Below are positions 33,403-41,940 of a stretch of 64,000 nucleotides of DNA, in pieces. Origin of the DNA: Salinicola salarius (lineage in GTDB: Bacteria; Pseudomonadota; Gammaproteobacteria; Pseudomonadales; Halomonadaceae); contig NZ_PZJT01000002.1 of assembly GCF_003206135.1 (NCBI RefSeq), positions 1 to 64,000 of the forward strand, read 5' to 3'. A model generated the notes under the pieces. The model was not told the origin of the DNA and did not search any database. It was given only the letters and a program-made list of their open reading frames with translations. How positions within the stretch are numbered: the stretch's first letter is position 1; every line of letters begins with the position of its first letter. The position numbers were made by a program, and so were the translations under genes.

Positions 33403-34920
33403 TCAGGCCTCCGGCGTGACCACCAGCTCGCTCTCGCGGTCCAGCAGATAGCGCGTCAGCAAACCTACCGGGCGGCCGCTGGCGCCTTTCTGCTTGCCGC
33501 TGTCCCAGCCGGTGCCGGCGATGTCGAGATGCGCCCACGGATACTTGTCGGCGAAGCGTGACAGGAAGCAGGCGGCGGTGATGCTGCCGGCCGGGCGGCC
33601 GCCGATGTTGGCGAGATCGGCAAAGTTGGAGTCCAGCTGTTGCTGGTAGTCGTCCCACAGCGGCATGTGCCACGCCCGATCCCAGGACGCTTCGCCCGCT
33701 TCGAGCAGGTCCAGCGCGAGGTCGTCGTCGTTGGAGAACAGGCCGCTGGCATGATCGCCCAGCGCGATGACGCAAGCGCCGGTGAGGGTGGCGATATCGA
33801 CGACGCTGGCCGGTTCGAAGCGCTCGGCGTAGGTCAGCGCGTCGCACAGCACCAGGCGACCTTCGGCGTCGGTGTTGAGAATCTCGACGGTCAGCCCCTT
33901 GAGCGTGGTGACGATATCGCCGGGCTTGATCGCACGGCCATCCGGCATGTTTTCGGCACTGGCGACGATCGCCACGACATTCAGCTTGGGCTGCAGCGCG
34001 ATCACGCTCTTCATGGTGCCGAAGACGCTGGCGGCGCCGCACATGTCGAACTTCATCTCGTCCATGCCGGCGCCCGGCTTGAGCGAGATACCGCCGGTAT
34101 CGAAGGTGATGCCCTTGCCGACCAGCACATGGGGCGACTCTTCGGGATCCTCCGCACCCTGATATTTCATCACGATCAGCTTGGAGGGTTCCGCGCTGCC
34201 GCGGCCCACCGCCAGCAGCGAGTGGGCGCCCAGCGCTTCCAGCTCGGCCTCGTCGAGAATCTCGACGCTCAGCGAGCCGGCGGACTCTCCGGCCAGGGTC
34301 TCGGCCTGCTTGGCCAGGTAGGTCGGGGTACAGATATTGCCTGGTAGATTGCCCAGGGTACGGGCCAGATTGACGCCATCGCCCAGTGCCGCGCCGATAC
34401 GGGCGCCGGCCTTGGCGTTATCCGCCTGGCTGGCATCGCTGACCAGCAGCTCGACATTGCGCAGCTGCGGCGCCGGTGCTGGCGTCGACTTGCACTCGGT
34501 AAAGCGATAGACGGCGCGGGTAGCGGACTCCAGCGTCATCTGCGCGTTCCAGGCCGCGTCGCGATCTTCGACCACGGCATCCGTGAAAGCGACGGCGGCA
34601 CTGTCGACCGGCAGTTTGGCCAGTGCGGTGAAGGCGGCATCGAGGGCCTTGCGCAGGGCGCCTTCATTGAAGGTTTCCCGCTTGCCCAGCCCCACCAGCA
34701 GCAGGCGTTCGGCGGCGAGACCCGGCGCGAACGGAATCAACTGGGCATTGGCGAGTTCCGGGGTGAAATCGCCGCGCTCTACCAGTTGCGCGATCAAGCG
34801 TTCGCTGGCGTCATCCAGCTTGGCGGCGGCGGACAGCAGGTCGCCATCCTGAAACAGCGGTACCACCAGGCAGGCTGTCTCGACCTTGGCCGGATTGACG
34901 GTCAGTACGGAAAATTCCAT
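33403..34920 (-). CDS. pepA: Leucyl aminopeptidase (cytosol aminopeptidase)
   Basis: The 505-residue M17 family peptidase has an N-terminal macro-like domain and a C-terminal catalytic domain with two-zinc ligands in VGKGITFDTGGISLKPG, MKFDMCGAASV and the signature NTDAEGRLVLCDAL. It releases N-terminal residues and in enterics also binds DNA (carAB, Xer recombination). The start at 34920 has GGAGACG. It is divergent from lptFG, as is common in gammaproteobacteria. The following 213-bp gap before ilvE holds no gene. Confidence 0.96.
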   Translation of the reverse strand: MEFSVLTVNPAKVETACLVVPLFQDGDLLSAAAKLDDASERLIAQLVERGDFTPELANAQLIPFAPGLAAERLLLVGLGKRETFNEGALRKALDAAFTALAKLPVDSAAVAFTDAVVEDRDAAWNAQMTLESATRAVYRFTECKSTPAPAPQLRNVELLVSDASQADNAKAGARIGAALGDGVNLARTLGNLPGNICTPTYLAKQAETLAGESAGSLSVEILDEAELEALGAHSLLAVGRGSAEPSKLIVMKYQGAEDPEESPHVLVGKGITFDTGGISLKPGAGMDEMKFDMCGAASVFGTMKSVIALQPKLNVVAIVASAENMPDGRAIKPGDIVTTLKGLTVEILNTDAEGRLVLCDALTYAERFEPASVVDIATLTGACVIALGDHASGLFSNDDDLALDLLEAGEASWDRAWHMPLWDDYQQQLDSNFADLANIGGRPAGSITAACFLSRFADKYPWAHLDIAGTGWDSGKQKGASGRPVGLLTRYLLDRESELVVTPEA

Positions 34921-35256
34921 GTCGTCTCCAATGAACGATTGAGCGGACAAGCCTGTCGGTAACAAGACAAGCGAGTGGTGATTCAGGATAATGGCGCCAA
35001 ACCGAGCTGCGCGGCAATGGCAGCGGGCGCTTGAATCGATATCGAGATTCAACTCGAGGACCCGACCCCGTCGCCGCTGACGAAGGCCCGTCGATCCGGC
35101 CAGTTTACGCAAAGCCGAAGCGCGTTGCACAAGCCGTATCCGCAGTGAGGGCGTCGGCCTCAACGGCGAGGACGTCCCTTGGCCCGGCAAGGATGGCCGG
35201 CGAATCAGGCCGCGGCAGGAAGCCAATTCAGATGTGGATGTTGCCAGGAGTCGAGA
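34921..35256. promoter_or_regulatory. Divergent pepA/lptF promoter region
   Basis: 336 bp between divergent starts must contain both promoters. I could not fix -10/-35 elements with confidence, and no small gene is visible. Confidence 0.4.
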
Positions 35257-36339
35257 TTGATCATATTCCGCTATTTGACACGCGAGATTCTGCTGACGAT
35301 GTCGGCGGTGGCGGGCGTGCTGCTGCTGGTGATCATGGGCAGTCGTTTCATCCGTTACTTTACCGATGCCGCCCAGGGCGAATTGCCTCTCAGCGCACTG
35401 GGCACGTTGATGCTCTACCACATGCCCAGCTTCCTCGAGCTGGTGCTGCCGCTCTCGTTCTTCCTGGCGATTCTGCTCGCCTATGGCCAGCTCTATCTCA
35501 ACAGCGAGATTACCGTGCTGGTCGCCTGCGGCATCAGCCCCAATCGGCTATTGCAGGTCACGCTGCTGCCGGCGGCGTTCATTGCCGTGCTGGTCGGGCT
35601 GTGCAGCCTGTGGCTGACCCCGGCCGGCGCCGCCCACAACGAGCGCCTGATCGACGAACAGCAGAGCCGGCTCGACTTTTCGCTGCTGACGCCCGGGCGC
35701 TTCCAGGATTTCGGCGACGATCGCACGGCGTATACGCAGGCCCTCACCGATGATCGCTCGCGAATGCAGGATGTGTTCATCAGCGAACGCCAGACCGGCG
35801 GCAATGGCCTGCCGCAACAGGTGGTCACGCGGGCCGAAGGCGGTTATCAGACCACCGATCCCGACACCGGCAGCCGCTACCTGGTGCTGGAAAACGGCGA
35901 GCGCTACAGCGTCGATCCCGGCAGTGCGGTGGCGGACAAGCTGACATTCGGCAGCTACAGCGTGCGTCTGGCAACCGATGAAACGACTGAGGTCGACCAG
36001 GACAGCGAGCTGATGAGCACGCCGGAACTGGTGGCCGAAGGGGGCGACGAGTCCATGGCGCAACTGCAGTGGCGCCTCTCGATGCCGCTGATGATTCCCA
36101 TCCTGACGCTGCTGGCGCTGCCGTTGTCGCGAGTCAATCCGCGCCAGGGCCGTTTCGCCAAGCTGCTGCCGGCGATTTTTTTGCATATCAGCTATCTCAG
36201 CCTGCTGCTGGCAGCCCAGGACGCGATCGCACGGGGAAGCCTGCCGGCGAGTATCGGCATGTGGCCGATTCACGTGGTGTATCTGCTCCTCGGCCTGTTC
36301 CTGCTGCGTCGTGACCAGAAGCAGGGAGGCCGCCGCTGA
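35257..36339 (+). CDS. lptF: LPS export permease LptF
   Basis: The 360-residue inner-membrane subunit of the LptB2FGC transporter extracts LPS for export. It has N-terminal helices (LIIFRYLTREILLTMSAV), the SEITVLVACGISPNRLLQ coupling-helix region contacting LptB, a periplasmic beta-jellyroll domain (~130-265), and C-terminal helices with LPLSRVNPRQGRFAKLLPA. The start is TTG at 35257, with AGGAG six bases before and the protein aligning with MIIxRYL of LptF. The nearest upstream ATG adds unrelated sequence. Its TGA overlaps the ATG of lptG. Confidence 0.95.
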   Translation: MIIFRYLTREILLTMSAVAGVLLLVIMGSRFIRYFTDAAQGELPLSALGTLMLYHMPSFLELVLPLSFFLAILLAYGQLYLNSEITVLVACGISPNRLLQVTLLPAAFIAVLVGLCSLWLTPAGAAHNERLIDEQQSRLDFSLLTPGRFQDFGDDRTAYTQALTDDRSRMQDVFISERQTGGNGLPQQVVTRAEGGYQTTDPDTGSRYLVLENGERYSVDPGSAVADKLTFGSYSVRLATDETTEVDQDSELMSTPELVAEGGDESMAQLQWRLSMPLMIPILTLLALPLSRVNPRQGRFAKLLPAIFLHISYLSLLLAAQDAIARGSLPASIGMWPIHVVYLLLGLFLLRRDQKQGGRR

Positions 36340-37403
36340 TGTTGACCGATCGTCTCGACCGTTACATCGCCCGCAACGTGCTGGGCGCCATGCTGGTCGT
36401 CCAGGTCATGGTGCTGGGGCTGGATCTGGTGATCTCCTATATCAACGACCTGGGGGATGTCTCCGGCAACTACACGGCGCTGGACGTGCTGTTCTATCTG
36501 ATCATGCGCCTGCCGTGGCGATTCTACGAATATGCACCCGTGGCCGTGCTGATCGGCGCGCTGGTCGGCCTGGGCGGCATGGCCTCCAACAACGAACTGA
36601 CGGTGATGCGGGCCTCCGGGCGTTCGCTGGCCCGGATCCTGCTGGGCGTGCTCAAGCCGCTGGCGCTGGTGATTCTGGTCACCATGGCCATCGGCGAGTT
36701 CGTCGGCCCGGCGACCGAGCAGCGTGCCGAAGCGTGGCGGCTGGAACAGTCCGAAGGCTCGGAAGCGGTGCTTTCGCATCGCGGTGGCTGGCAGCGCGAG
36801 GGCGACAACTTCTATCGCTTCGGCACGATTCGCGCCGACGATACGCTGATCAACGTCACCCGCTACCGCTTCGATGGCCAGCGACTGGTCGATGCCACCC
36901 AGGCGGCGCGGGCCGTGTGGAATGGTGAGGCCTGGACGCTGGAAGACGTCGAGATCACCCACTTCGAAGACGGCAGGACGCGTGCCGAGACGCTACCCAC
37001 CCAGACCTGGGAAACGGCGCTGACGCCATCGCAGTTGAATCGCCTGCTGCGGCCGCTGGACAGCCAGCCGATGAGCAGCCTGTGGCGGTACGCCGACTAC
37101 CTGCAGTCCCAGGGGCAGGAAGCGACCCAGCCGTTGCTCTATTTCTGGCAGAAGAGCCTGCTGCCGGTCACGCTGGCCGGTCTGGTGCTGCTTGCCGCCT
37201 CGTTCGTGTTTGGCCCCTTGCGCAGCGTGGCGGCAGGGACGCGAATCTTCTACGGCGTCATCGTCGGGCTGACCTTCAAGTACCTGCAGGATCTGCTGGC
37301 GCCGGCATCGGTGCTGTTCGGCTTTTCCCCCGCGCTGGCGGTGGTCGTGCCGACGGTGACCTGCTATCTGCTGGGCATCTGGCTATTGCGCCGTACCGGC
37401 TGA
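36339..37403 (+). CDS. lptG: LPS export permease LptG
   Basis: The 354-residue partner of LptF has the same fold: LDRYIARNVLGAMLVVQVMVL at the N-terminus, the coupling helix NNELTVMRASGRSLARIL, a periplasmic domain, and C-terminal FGPLRSVAAGTRIFYGVIVGLTFKYLQD. It starts within the lptF stop codon (TGATG), so it is translationally coupled. A terminator stands at 37500. Confidence 0.95.
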   Translation: MLTDRLDRYIARNVLGAMLVVQVMVLGLDLVISYINDLGDVSGNYTALDVLFYLIMRLPWRFYEYAPVAVLIGALVGLGGMASNNELTVMRASGRSLARILLGVLKPLALVILVTMAIGEFVGPATEQRAEAWRLEQSEGSEAVLSHRGGWQREGDNFYRFGTIRADDTLINVTRYRFDGQRLVDATQAARAVWNGEAWTLEDVEITHFEDGRTRAETLPTQTWETALTPSQLNRLLRPLDSQPMSSLWRYADYLQSQGQEATQPLLYFWQKSLLPVTLAGLVLLAASFVFGPLRSVAAGTRIFYGVIVGLTFKYLQDLLAPASVLFGFSPALAVVVPTVTCYLLGIWLLRRTG

Positions 37404-37499
37404 GAACCTGTCTGCGATCTGCTGCGCCTCGTTTGGCTGTGGCCCGCTGGATCGCAAACGGATTCCGACAGGCCTCGTAAGCAGTGCGGATCACCGAAG

Positions 37500-37529
37500 C
37501 GCCGCGACCCGAAAGGGCGCGGCGTTTTT
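37500..37529 (+). terminator. Rho-independent terminator after lptFG
   Basis: CGCCGCG-ACCC and GGGCGCGGCG pair around a GAAA tetraloop with one bulged A, followed by TTTTT. Confidence 0.85.
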
Positions 37530-37640
37530 GCGTCTGGAGAGACCGCCTGGACTCCAGGTACGGGAGACGCTGGCCGAAGCAGAAAAGGGGGCCGGGTGAT
37601 GAAAGCGAGATGATTGTGATTCCGGGTTGAAATTGCCTAT

Positions 37641-37659
37641 GCGAATCATTTAAATTTGC
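37641..37659. promoter_or_regulatory. Candidate Fur box upstream of bfd
   Basis: GCGAATCATTTAAATTTGC, 27 bp before the bfd start, is AT-rich and imperfectly palindromic, like degenerate Fur boxes. bfd is commonly Fur-repressed. Confidence 0.45.
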
Positions 37660-37685
37660 TATCACATTACCAGTGAGGCCTGCCC

Positions 37686-37889
37686 GTGTACGTCTGTCTC
37701 TGTGTAGGGGTTACCGACCGCGATATCGAAAATGCCGTTTCCGACGGCGCCCGCAGCTGGCGCGAAGTCCGCGAGGCGACCGGCTGTGCCGGCCAGTGTG
37801 GCAAGTGCGCCTGTACGGGCAAGAGCGTCATGCGCGAGGCCATCAGCCAGGAACTGACGATGGATCTCGATCTCGCCTACGCGGTATAA
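37686..37889 (+). CDS. bfd: Bacterioferritin-associated ferredoxin
   Basis: The 67-residue [2Fe-2S] protein delivers electrons to bacterioferritin to release stored iron. It starts MYVCLCVGVTD with GTG at 37686. Cluster cysteines are C4 and C6 (CLC) and the CGKC pair (CAGQCGKCAC). An extra Cys follows the pair. It is upstream of bfr with a 357-bp gap that holds a heptamer repeat. The iron-regulated promoter is inferred from the Fur-like box. Confidence 0.94.
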   Translation: MYVCLCVGVTDRDIENAVSDGARSWREVREATGCAGQCGKCACTGKSVMREAISQELTMDLDLAYAV

Positions 37890-38246
37890 GCTGGATTACG
37901 AGTGCTTACTTATGCTGGCTTCGGGCTAAATAATCGTGAACGCCGAGCGTTGGTCGATATTCGTCTTTGCAGCTCGCAGCTCGCAGCTCGCAGCTCGTAA
38001 CTTTCAGACGCAAGTCGTTATCAGCCGCGTTTCCATCTGCCAACGGCTTGCAGATGAGATCTTGTCGTAACCTACTGTAATAGTTGTCATTTATTCTCTC
38101 GCTGAGCGATACTGCCTCTATCGGATCGACGCTGCCGATTGTGGTAGCGTGGTCCAGACGGGAGAGCGTGGCCGGAACGTGCCTCCCCATCGCCAGAGAC
38201 CAATCACTCGATGCGAATCGCTCGAGGCAATGAGGAGAATACGACA
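37890..38246. other. bfd-bfr gap with GCAGCTC heptamers
   Basis: It contains four GCAGCTC heptamers at 37969-37996. The rest is AT-richer sequence that likely holds the bfr promoter. No ORF or RNA gene is seen. Confidence 0.5.
37969..37996 (+). repeat. Heptamer array GCAGCTC x4
   Basis: Four perfect 7-bp units. It is similar in unit length and AGCT-like core to the GCTACGA array at 30792. Confidence 0.95.
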
Positions 38247-38729
38247 ATGAAAGGCGACGCCAAGGTCATTTCCTATCTCAACACCGTGCTCGGCAACGAG
38301 CTGGTCGCGATCAACCAGTACTTTCTGCACAGCAAGATGTACAAGGACTGGGGCTTGAGCGTGCTGGCCAAGTGGGAGTACGAAGAATCCATCGAAGAGA
38401 TGCAGCACGCCGACAGGCTGATCGAGCGCATCCTGTTCCTGGAAGGCATTCCCAACCTGCAGGATCTGGGCAAGCTGAACATCGGCGAGAACTGCCAGGA
38501 GATGCTCGAGAGCGATCTCAAGATCGAGCACAAGGCTCGCGCCGACCTGCAGGAAGCGATTCCCTACTGCGAATCCGTCCGCGACTACGTCAGCCGCGAT
38601 CTGTTCATCAAGATCCTCGACGACGAAGAAGAGCACATCGACAAGCTCGAAGCGGAACTGGGCCTGATCGACAAGGTCGGCATCCAGAACTATCTGCAGA
38701 AGCACATGTTCACGACGGACAAGGAGTGA
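38247..38729 (+). CDS. bfr: Bacterioferritin
   Basis: The 160-residue heme-containing ferritin forms a 24-mer that oxidises and stores iron. All functional residues of E. coli Bfr are present at the same numbers: ferroxidase ligands Glu18, Glu51, His54, Glu94 and the Glu/His pair in DDEEEHID, and the heme ligand Met52. The start at 38247 has AGGAG. An upstream in-frame extension is not conserved. Bfd lies upstream and together they form a store/release pair. A bidirectional terminator follows. Confidence 0.97.
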   Translation: MKGDAKVISYLNTVLGNELVAINQYFLHSKMYKDWGLSVLAKWEYEESIEEMQHADRLIERILFLEGIPNLQDLGKLNIGENCQEMLESDLKIEHKARADLQEAIPYCESVRDYVSRDLFIKILDDEEEHIDKLEAELGLIDKVGIQNYLQKHMFTTDKE

Positions 38730-38761
38730 GGCGCGACGCCTGATCAGGCACGCACCCACGC

Positions 38762-38797
38762 AAAAGCCCCGATGTCACCGGACATCGGGGCTTTTTT
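38762..38797. terminator. Bidirectional terminator between bfr and purK
   Basis: AGCCCCGATGTC (38765-38776), loop ACCG, complement 38781-38792, T run on the plus strand and A run before the stem, so it serves both convergent operons. Confidence 0.92.
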
Positions 38798-38822
38798 GCT
38801 GTGGACCGCCGATTTTTCCGGC

Positions 38823-39914
38823 TCAGCCCAGCTCGTTGACCAGCAGTGCCTCGACGGCCTCGATGCGCTGGGTCAGCGTCTCGTCGTCGGCCGCGAGCAC
38901 CGTGATGTGACCGATCTTGCGGCCGGGGCGGGGCGCCTTGCCGTAATCGTGCCAGCGGGTGCCGGGCAGGGCGAGCACGGCGTCGCGATCCGGGAAGGCG
39001 CCGATCACGTTGAGCATCGCACACGGCGCCAGGCGTGCGGTCTCGCCCAGCGGCAGCCCGGCGATCGCGCGGACGTGGTTCTCGAACTGGCTGGTCACCG
39101 CGCCTTCGATGCTCCAGTGGCCGGAGTTATGCACTCGCGGGGCGATCTCGTTGGCGAGCAGCCCCGCCGCGGTGACGAAGAACTCGAACGCCATCACGCC
39201 GACATAGTCGAGCTCGTTCATCACCCGGCTGGCGTAGTCTTCCGCCTGTGCCTGCAGCGGATGGGAAACCTGCGGCACCGAGCAGTGCAGGATGCCCTGG
39301 CGATGCTCGTTGCGCACCACCGGCCAGTGGCGGATCTCGCCGTCACGGCCGCGCACGGCGATCACCGAGATCTCGTGATCGAAATCGATGAAGCCCTCGA
39401 GAATCAGCGGCACGCCGCCCAGCTCGTCGAACGTCCCGGCGACATCTTCCGGCGCGCGCAGCACCTTCTGGCCCTTGCCGTCGTAGCCCATCGTGCGGGT
39501 CTTGATCACCACCGGCAGGCCGATCTCGTCCACCGCGGTGTCGATATCGGCCTGGCTGTCGATCCGGGCAATCGGCGGCACGTCGATATCCAGCGAGCGG
39601 AACAGCGACTTCTCGAGCCAGCGATCCCGTGCCGTCGCCAGCGCCGAGGCGGGCGGATAGGCCGGGCGTTGTTCGGCCAGACGCTCGACGGCTTCGGCCG
39701 GGACGTTCTCGAATTCGAAGGTGATCGCGTCGCAGGTCGCGGTCAGCGTACTCAGCGCCTGGGCATCCTGCCAGTCGGCCTGCAGATGCTCGCCGTGAAC
39801 CGCCGCGCACGGCTCGCTACCCGGATCGAGAAAGGTGAAACGCAGATCCAGCGGCGCGCCCGCCTGGGCAAGCATGCGCCCCAGTTGGCCGCCACCGACG
39901 ATTCCGATACGCAT
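38823..39914 (-). CDS. purK: N5-carboxyaminoimidazole ribonucleotide synthase
   Basis: The 363-residue ATP-grasp enzyme uses ATP and bicarbonate to make N5-CAIR from AIR in purine synthesis. It shows MRIGIVGGGQLGRMLAQAG, TFEFENVPAEAVERL, PVVIKTRTMGYDGKGQ and the metal-binding region MNELDYVGVMAFEFFVT to EIAPRVHNSGHWSIEGAVTSQFENH. The start codon comes two bases after the purE stop, with the ribosome-binding site CAGGAG inside purE. It is an operon with purE. Confidence 0.96.
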   Translation of the reverse strand: MRIGIVGGGQLGRMLAQAGAPLDLRFTFLDPGSEPCAAVHGEHLQADWQDAQALSTLTATCDAITFEFENVPAEAVERLAEQRPAYPPASALATARDRWLEKSLFRSLDIDVPPIARIDSQADIDTAVDEIGLPVVIKTRTMGYDGKGQKVLRAPEDVAGTFDELGGVPLILEGFIDFDHEISVIAVRGRDGEIRHWPVVRNEHRQGILHCSVPQVSHPLQAQAEDYASRVMNELDYVGVMAFEFFVTAAGLLANEIAPRVHNSGHWSIEGAVTSQFENHVRAIAGLPLGETARLAPCAMLNVIGAFPDRDAVLALPGTRWHDYGKAPRPGRKIGHITVLAADDETLTQRIEAVEALLVNELG

Positions 39915-39916
39915 AG

Positions 39917-40417
39917 TCACTCCTGGTCTTCGGGTCGAGGGTCGGGATTGTCGAGCACCTGCTGCGTCTGCTCGGCGCGGAAGGCTTCCAACGCCTCGCG
40001 GATGCGCTCGTCGTGGTTGGCCAGCATGGCGGCGGCGAGCAGGGCGGCGTTGATCGCGCCGGCACGGCCGATCGCCAGCGTCGCGGTGGGAATGCCGGCC
40101 GGCATCTGCACGATGGAAAGCAGCGAATCGACCCCGGAAAGGGTGCTCGACTTCACCGGCACGCCGAGCACCGGCAGCCGCGTCTTGGCGGCGCACATGC
40201 CCGGCAGGTGGGCGGCGCCGCCGGCACCGGCGATGATCACTTCCAGGCCCCGGTCGGCGGCGGTTTCGGCGTACTCGAACAGCAGATCCGGCGTGCGGTG
40301 GGCGGAGACCACCCTGGTTTCATGCTCGATACCCAGCTTTTCCAGGGTCTCGACGGTATGGCAGAGAGTCGACCAGTCCGACTTCGAGCCCATGATCACG
40401 CCGACGCGTACGCTCAT
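39917..40417 (-). CDS. purE: N5-carboxyaminoimidazole ribonucleotide mutase
   Basis: The 166-residue class I PurE converts N5-CAIR to CAIR. Motifs are [34 protein letters not shown] and LPVLGVPV, ending [14 protein letters not shown]. The ribosome-binding site GGAGGAA precedes ATG 40417. It comes first in purEK, and the promoter presumably lies in the 146-bp gap to the DUF1653 gene. Confidence 0.96.
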   Translation of the reverse strand: MSVRVGVIMGSKSDWSTLCHTVETLEKLGIEHETRVVSAHRTPDLLFEYAETAADRGLEVIIAGAGGAAHLPGMCAAKTRLPVLGVPVKSSTLSGVDSLLSIVQMPAGIPTATLAIGRAGAINAALLAAAMLANHDERIREALEAFRAEQTQQVLDNPDPRPEDQE

Positions 40418-40563
40418 GCTTCCTCCCGTGGGAAATGGTTCGCCGGTCCTTGGTAGGGGGTTATCGGACCGTCGTTTGGAAAGCAGCGAATTGTACGGGA
40501 ATACGGTTAATCGATCAGCCGTAAAATCTTTCCTGCAGGAAACGGTAATCTTGCAGACCGCAT

Positions 40564-40794
40564 TCAGCGGAACGCCTTTTCCAGGGCAAACCGGGCCACC
40601 GGCTCGTCGCTGACGCTGACCTGCTCGCAGAACATGGCGAGCGGGCGCACCCACAGGCCATAGTCGCCGTAGAGCGCCCGGTAGACCACCAGCCACTCCT
40701 CGGTTTCGCTGTGCTGGGCCACGTCCAGCACCTCGTAGAGCTGGCCCTTGTAGTGGCGATAGATGCCCGGCACGGGCTTGTGCTGTTCACTCAT
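40564..40794 (-). CDS. DUF1653 family protein
   Basis: The 76-residue protein has the DUF1653 layout [47 protein letters not shown]. It is a small cytosolic beta-rich protein of unknown function, widespread in proteobacteria. Its ATG overlaps the tcdA stop (ATGA), so it is translationally coupled to tcdA. Confidence 0.92.
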   Translation of the reverse strand: MSEQHKPVPGIYRHYKGQLYEVLDVAQHSETEEWLVVYRALYGDYGLWVRPLAMFCEQVSVSDEPVARFALEKAFR

Positions 40795-41771
40795 GAGGAG
40801 GTCTCCCGGGTAGCGGCCGGCGCTGTCGTTGATGTTGTTGGCGTTGACGTTGGCGTTGACGTCGTTGAGGTCGTCGTCGCTGTGTTCGATGCCTTTGACG
40901 TCGTTGCCGAGGTGGCGGCCGATGTCTGTGCGTCGTCGGCCGCGCGTCTGTCTTTATCGGCGAGCCGGGTCAGCACACGGCCGGCCGCGACGAAACCGAA
41001 AGTGCCGGTGACCACGCTCACCGCGCCGAAGCCGGCAGCGCAGTCGAGCCGCGTGGCCTGGCCCGGCGCCGGCTTCTGCAGGCAGACCTCGCCATCGTCG
41101 CCGGGGTAGACCAGCTGTTCGTCGGAGTAGACGCATTCGACGCCGAAGCGGCGCTTGGGATTGCGCGAGAAGCCGTGATCCCGGCGCAGCTTCGAGCGCA
41201 CCTTGGCCAGCAGCGGATCGTGCTCGGTGCGGCTGAGATCGGCCACGCGCACGCGGGTCGGATCGCTCTGGCCGCCGGCGCCGCCGGTTACCGTGATCGG
41301 CAGCTTGCGCCGGTTGCAGTAGTGGATCAGCGCCGCCTTGGCGCCGACGTGGTCGATGGCGTCGATCACATGATCGGCATCGGCCGGAATCCGCTCGGCC
41401 AGATTGGTCGGCGTGATGAAGGCCGCATCGGCGTGGATCTCGATACCCGGCCAGATGGCGCGGCAGCGCTCCGCCAGTACCTCGACCTTGGGCCTGCCGA
41501 TCTGGCCGTCCAGCGCATGGAGCTGTCGATTGACGTTGGAAACGCAGACATCGTCCAGGTCGATCAGGGTCAGCTTGCCGATACCGGAGCGTGCCAGCGC
41601 CTCGGCGCTCCAGCTGCCGACGCCGCCGACGCCGATCACCACGACATGCGCGCGGCGGAACGCATTGGCCGCACGGGTGCCGTAGAGACGCCGGATGCCG
41701 CCAAAGCGGAAATCGTAGTCGTCGCTGCCGGCATCAACGCTGCCAGCGCCGGAAGAGCTGTCGTGGATCAT
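40791..41771 (-). CDS. tcdA: tRNA threonylcarbamoyladenosine dehydratase with Thr/Ser-rich tail
   Basis: An E1-like ATP-dependent enzyme that cyclises t6A37 of tRNAs to ct6A. Key parts are GVGGVGSWSAEALARSGIG (nucleotide loop), DLDDVCVSNVNRQLHAL, VIDAIDHVGAKAALIHYC, TGGAGGQSDPTRV and a catalytic Cys in FGVECVYS. The start at 41771 has GAGGA upstream. An in-frame ATG at 41786 adds five residues but lacks a ribosome-binding site. Unusually, the last ~48 residues are almost only Ala, Thr, Ser and Pro (NTATTTSTTSTPTSTPTTST), a tail absent from E. coli TcdA (268 aa) and encoded by repetitive GTTGGCGTTGAC-like DNA. Confidence 0.93.
   Translation of the reverse strand: MIHDSSSGAGSVDAGSDDYDFRFGGIRRLYGTRAANAFRRAHVVVIGVGGVGSWSAEALARSGIGKLTLIDLDDVCVSNVNRQLHALDGQIGRPKVEVLAERCRAIWPGIEIHADAAFITPTNLAERIPADADHVIDAIDHVGAKAALIHYCNRRKLPITVTGGAGGQSDPTRVRVADLSRTEHDPLLAKVRSKLRRDHGFSRNPKRRFGVECVYSDEQLVYPGDDGEVCLQKPAPGQATRLDCAAGFGAVSVVTGTFGFVAAGRVLTRLADKDRRAADDAQTSAATSATTSKASNTATTTSTTSTPTSTPTTSTTAPAATRETSS
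40800..40905 (-). repeat. Simple repeats encoding the TcdA tail
   Basis: Plus-strand GTTGGCGTTGAC and GTCGTTGAGGTCGTCG-like near-repeats in 3- to 12-bp steps at the 3' end of tcdA, directly beside the overlap with the next gene. Confidence 0.75.
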
Positions 41772-41786
41772 GGAATCCTCGCTCAT

Positions 41787-41940
41787 GGGTTTCGATCGCC
41801 GGGTTTCGATTACCGGTTTTTGATCACTGGATTTCGACCATGGCTCTCGATCAAGGAGTCTCGATCAAGGGCTCTCGATCAAGGGCTCTCGATCAAGGGC
41901 TCTCGATCAAGGGCTCTCGATCAAGGAGTCTCGATCAAGG
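41787..41940 (-). repeat. Eleven 14-bp tandem units filling the truC-tcdA junction
   Basis: Units start at 41787 and step by 14 to 41927, so the array ends at 41940. The first four are GGGTTTCGATCGCC-like and the last seven are GCTCTCGATCAAGG-like. The array begins at the base after the upstream tcdA ATG (41784-41786), and its last unit contains the truC stop codon. On the minus strand TGA recurs at 14-bp steps in all seven later units. Total length is exactly 154 bp. Confidence 0.95.

Noticed and set aside
38772..40613. 613-codon plus-strand ORF opposite purEK
   Set aside because: Same reason; purE and purK are unmistakable on the minus strand.
41787..41940. CRISPR array
   Set aside because: Units are contiguous 14-mers with no spacers, and no cas genes are nearby. 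The other arrays in the window fail for the same reason.
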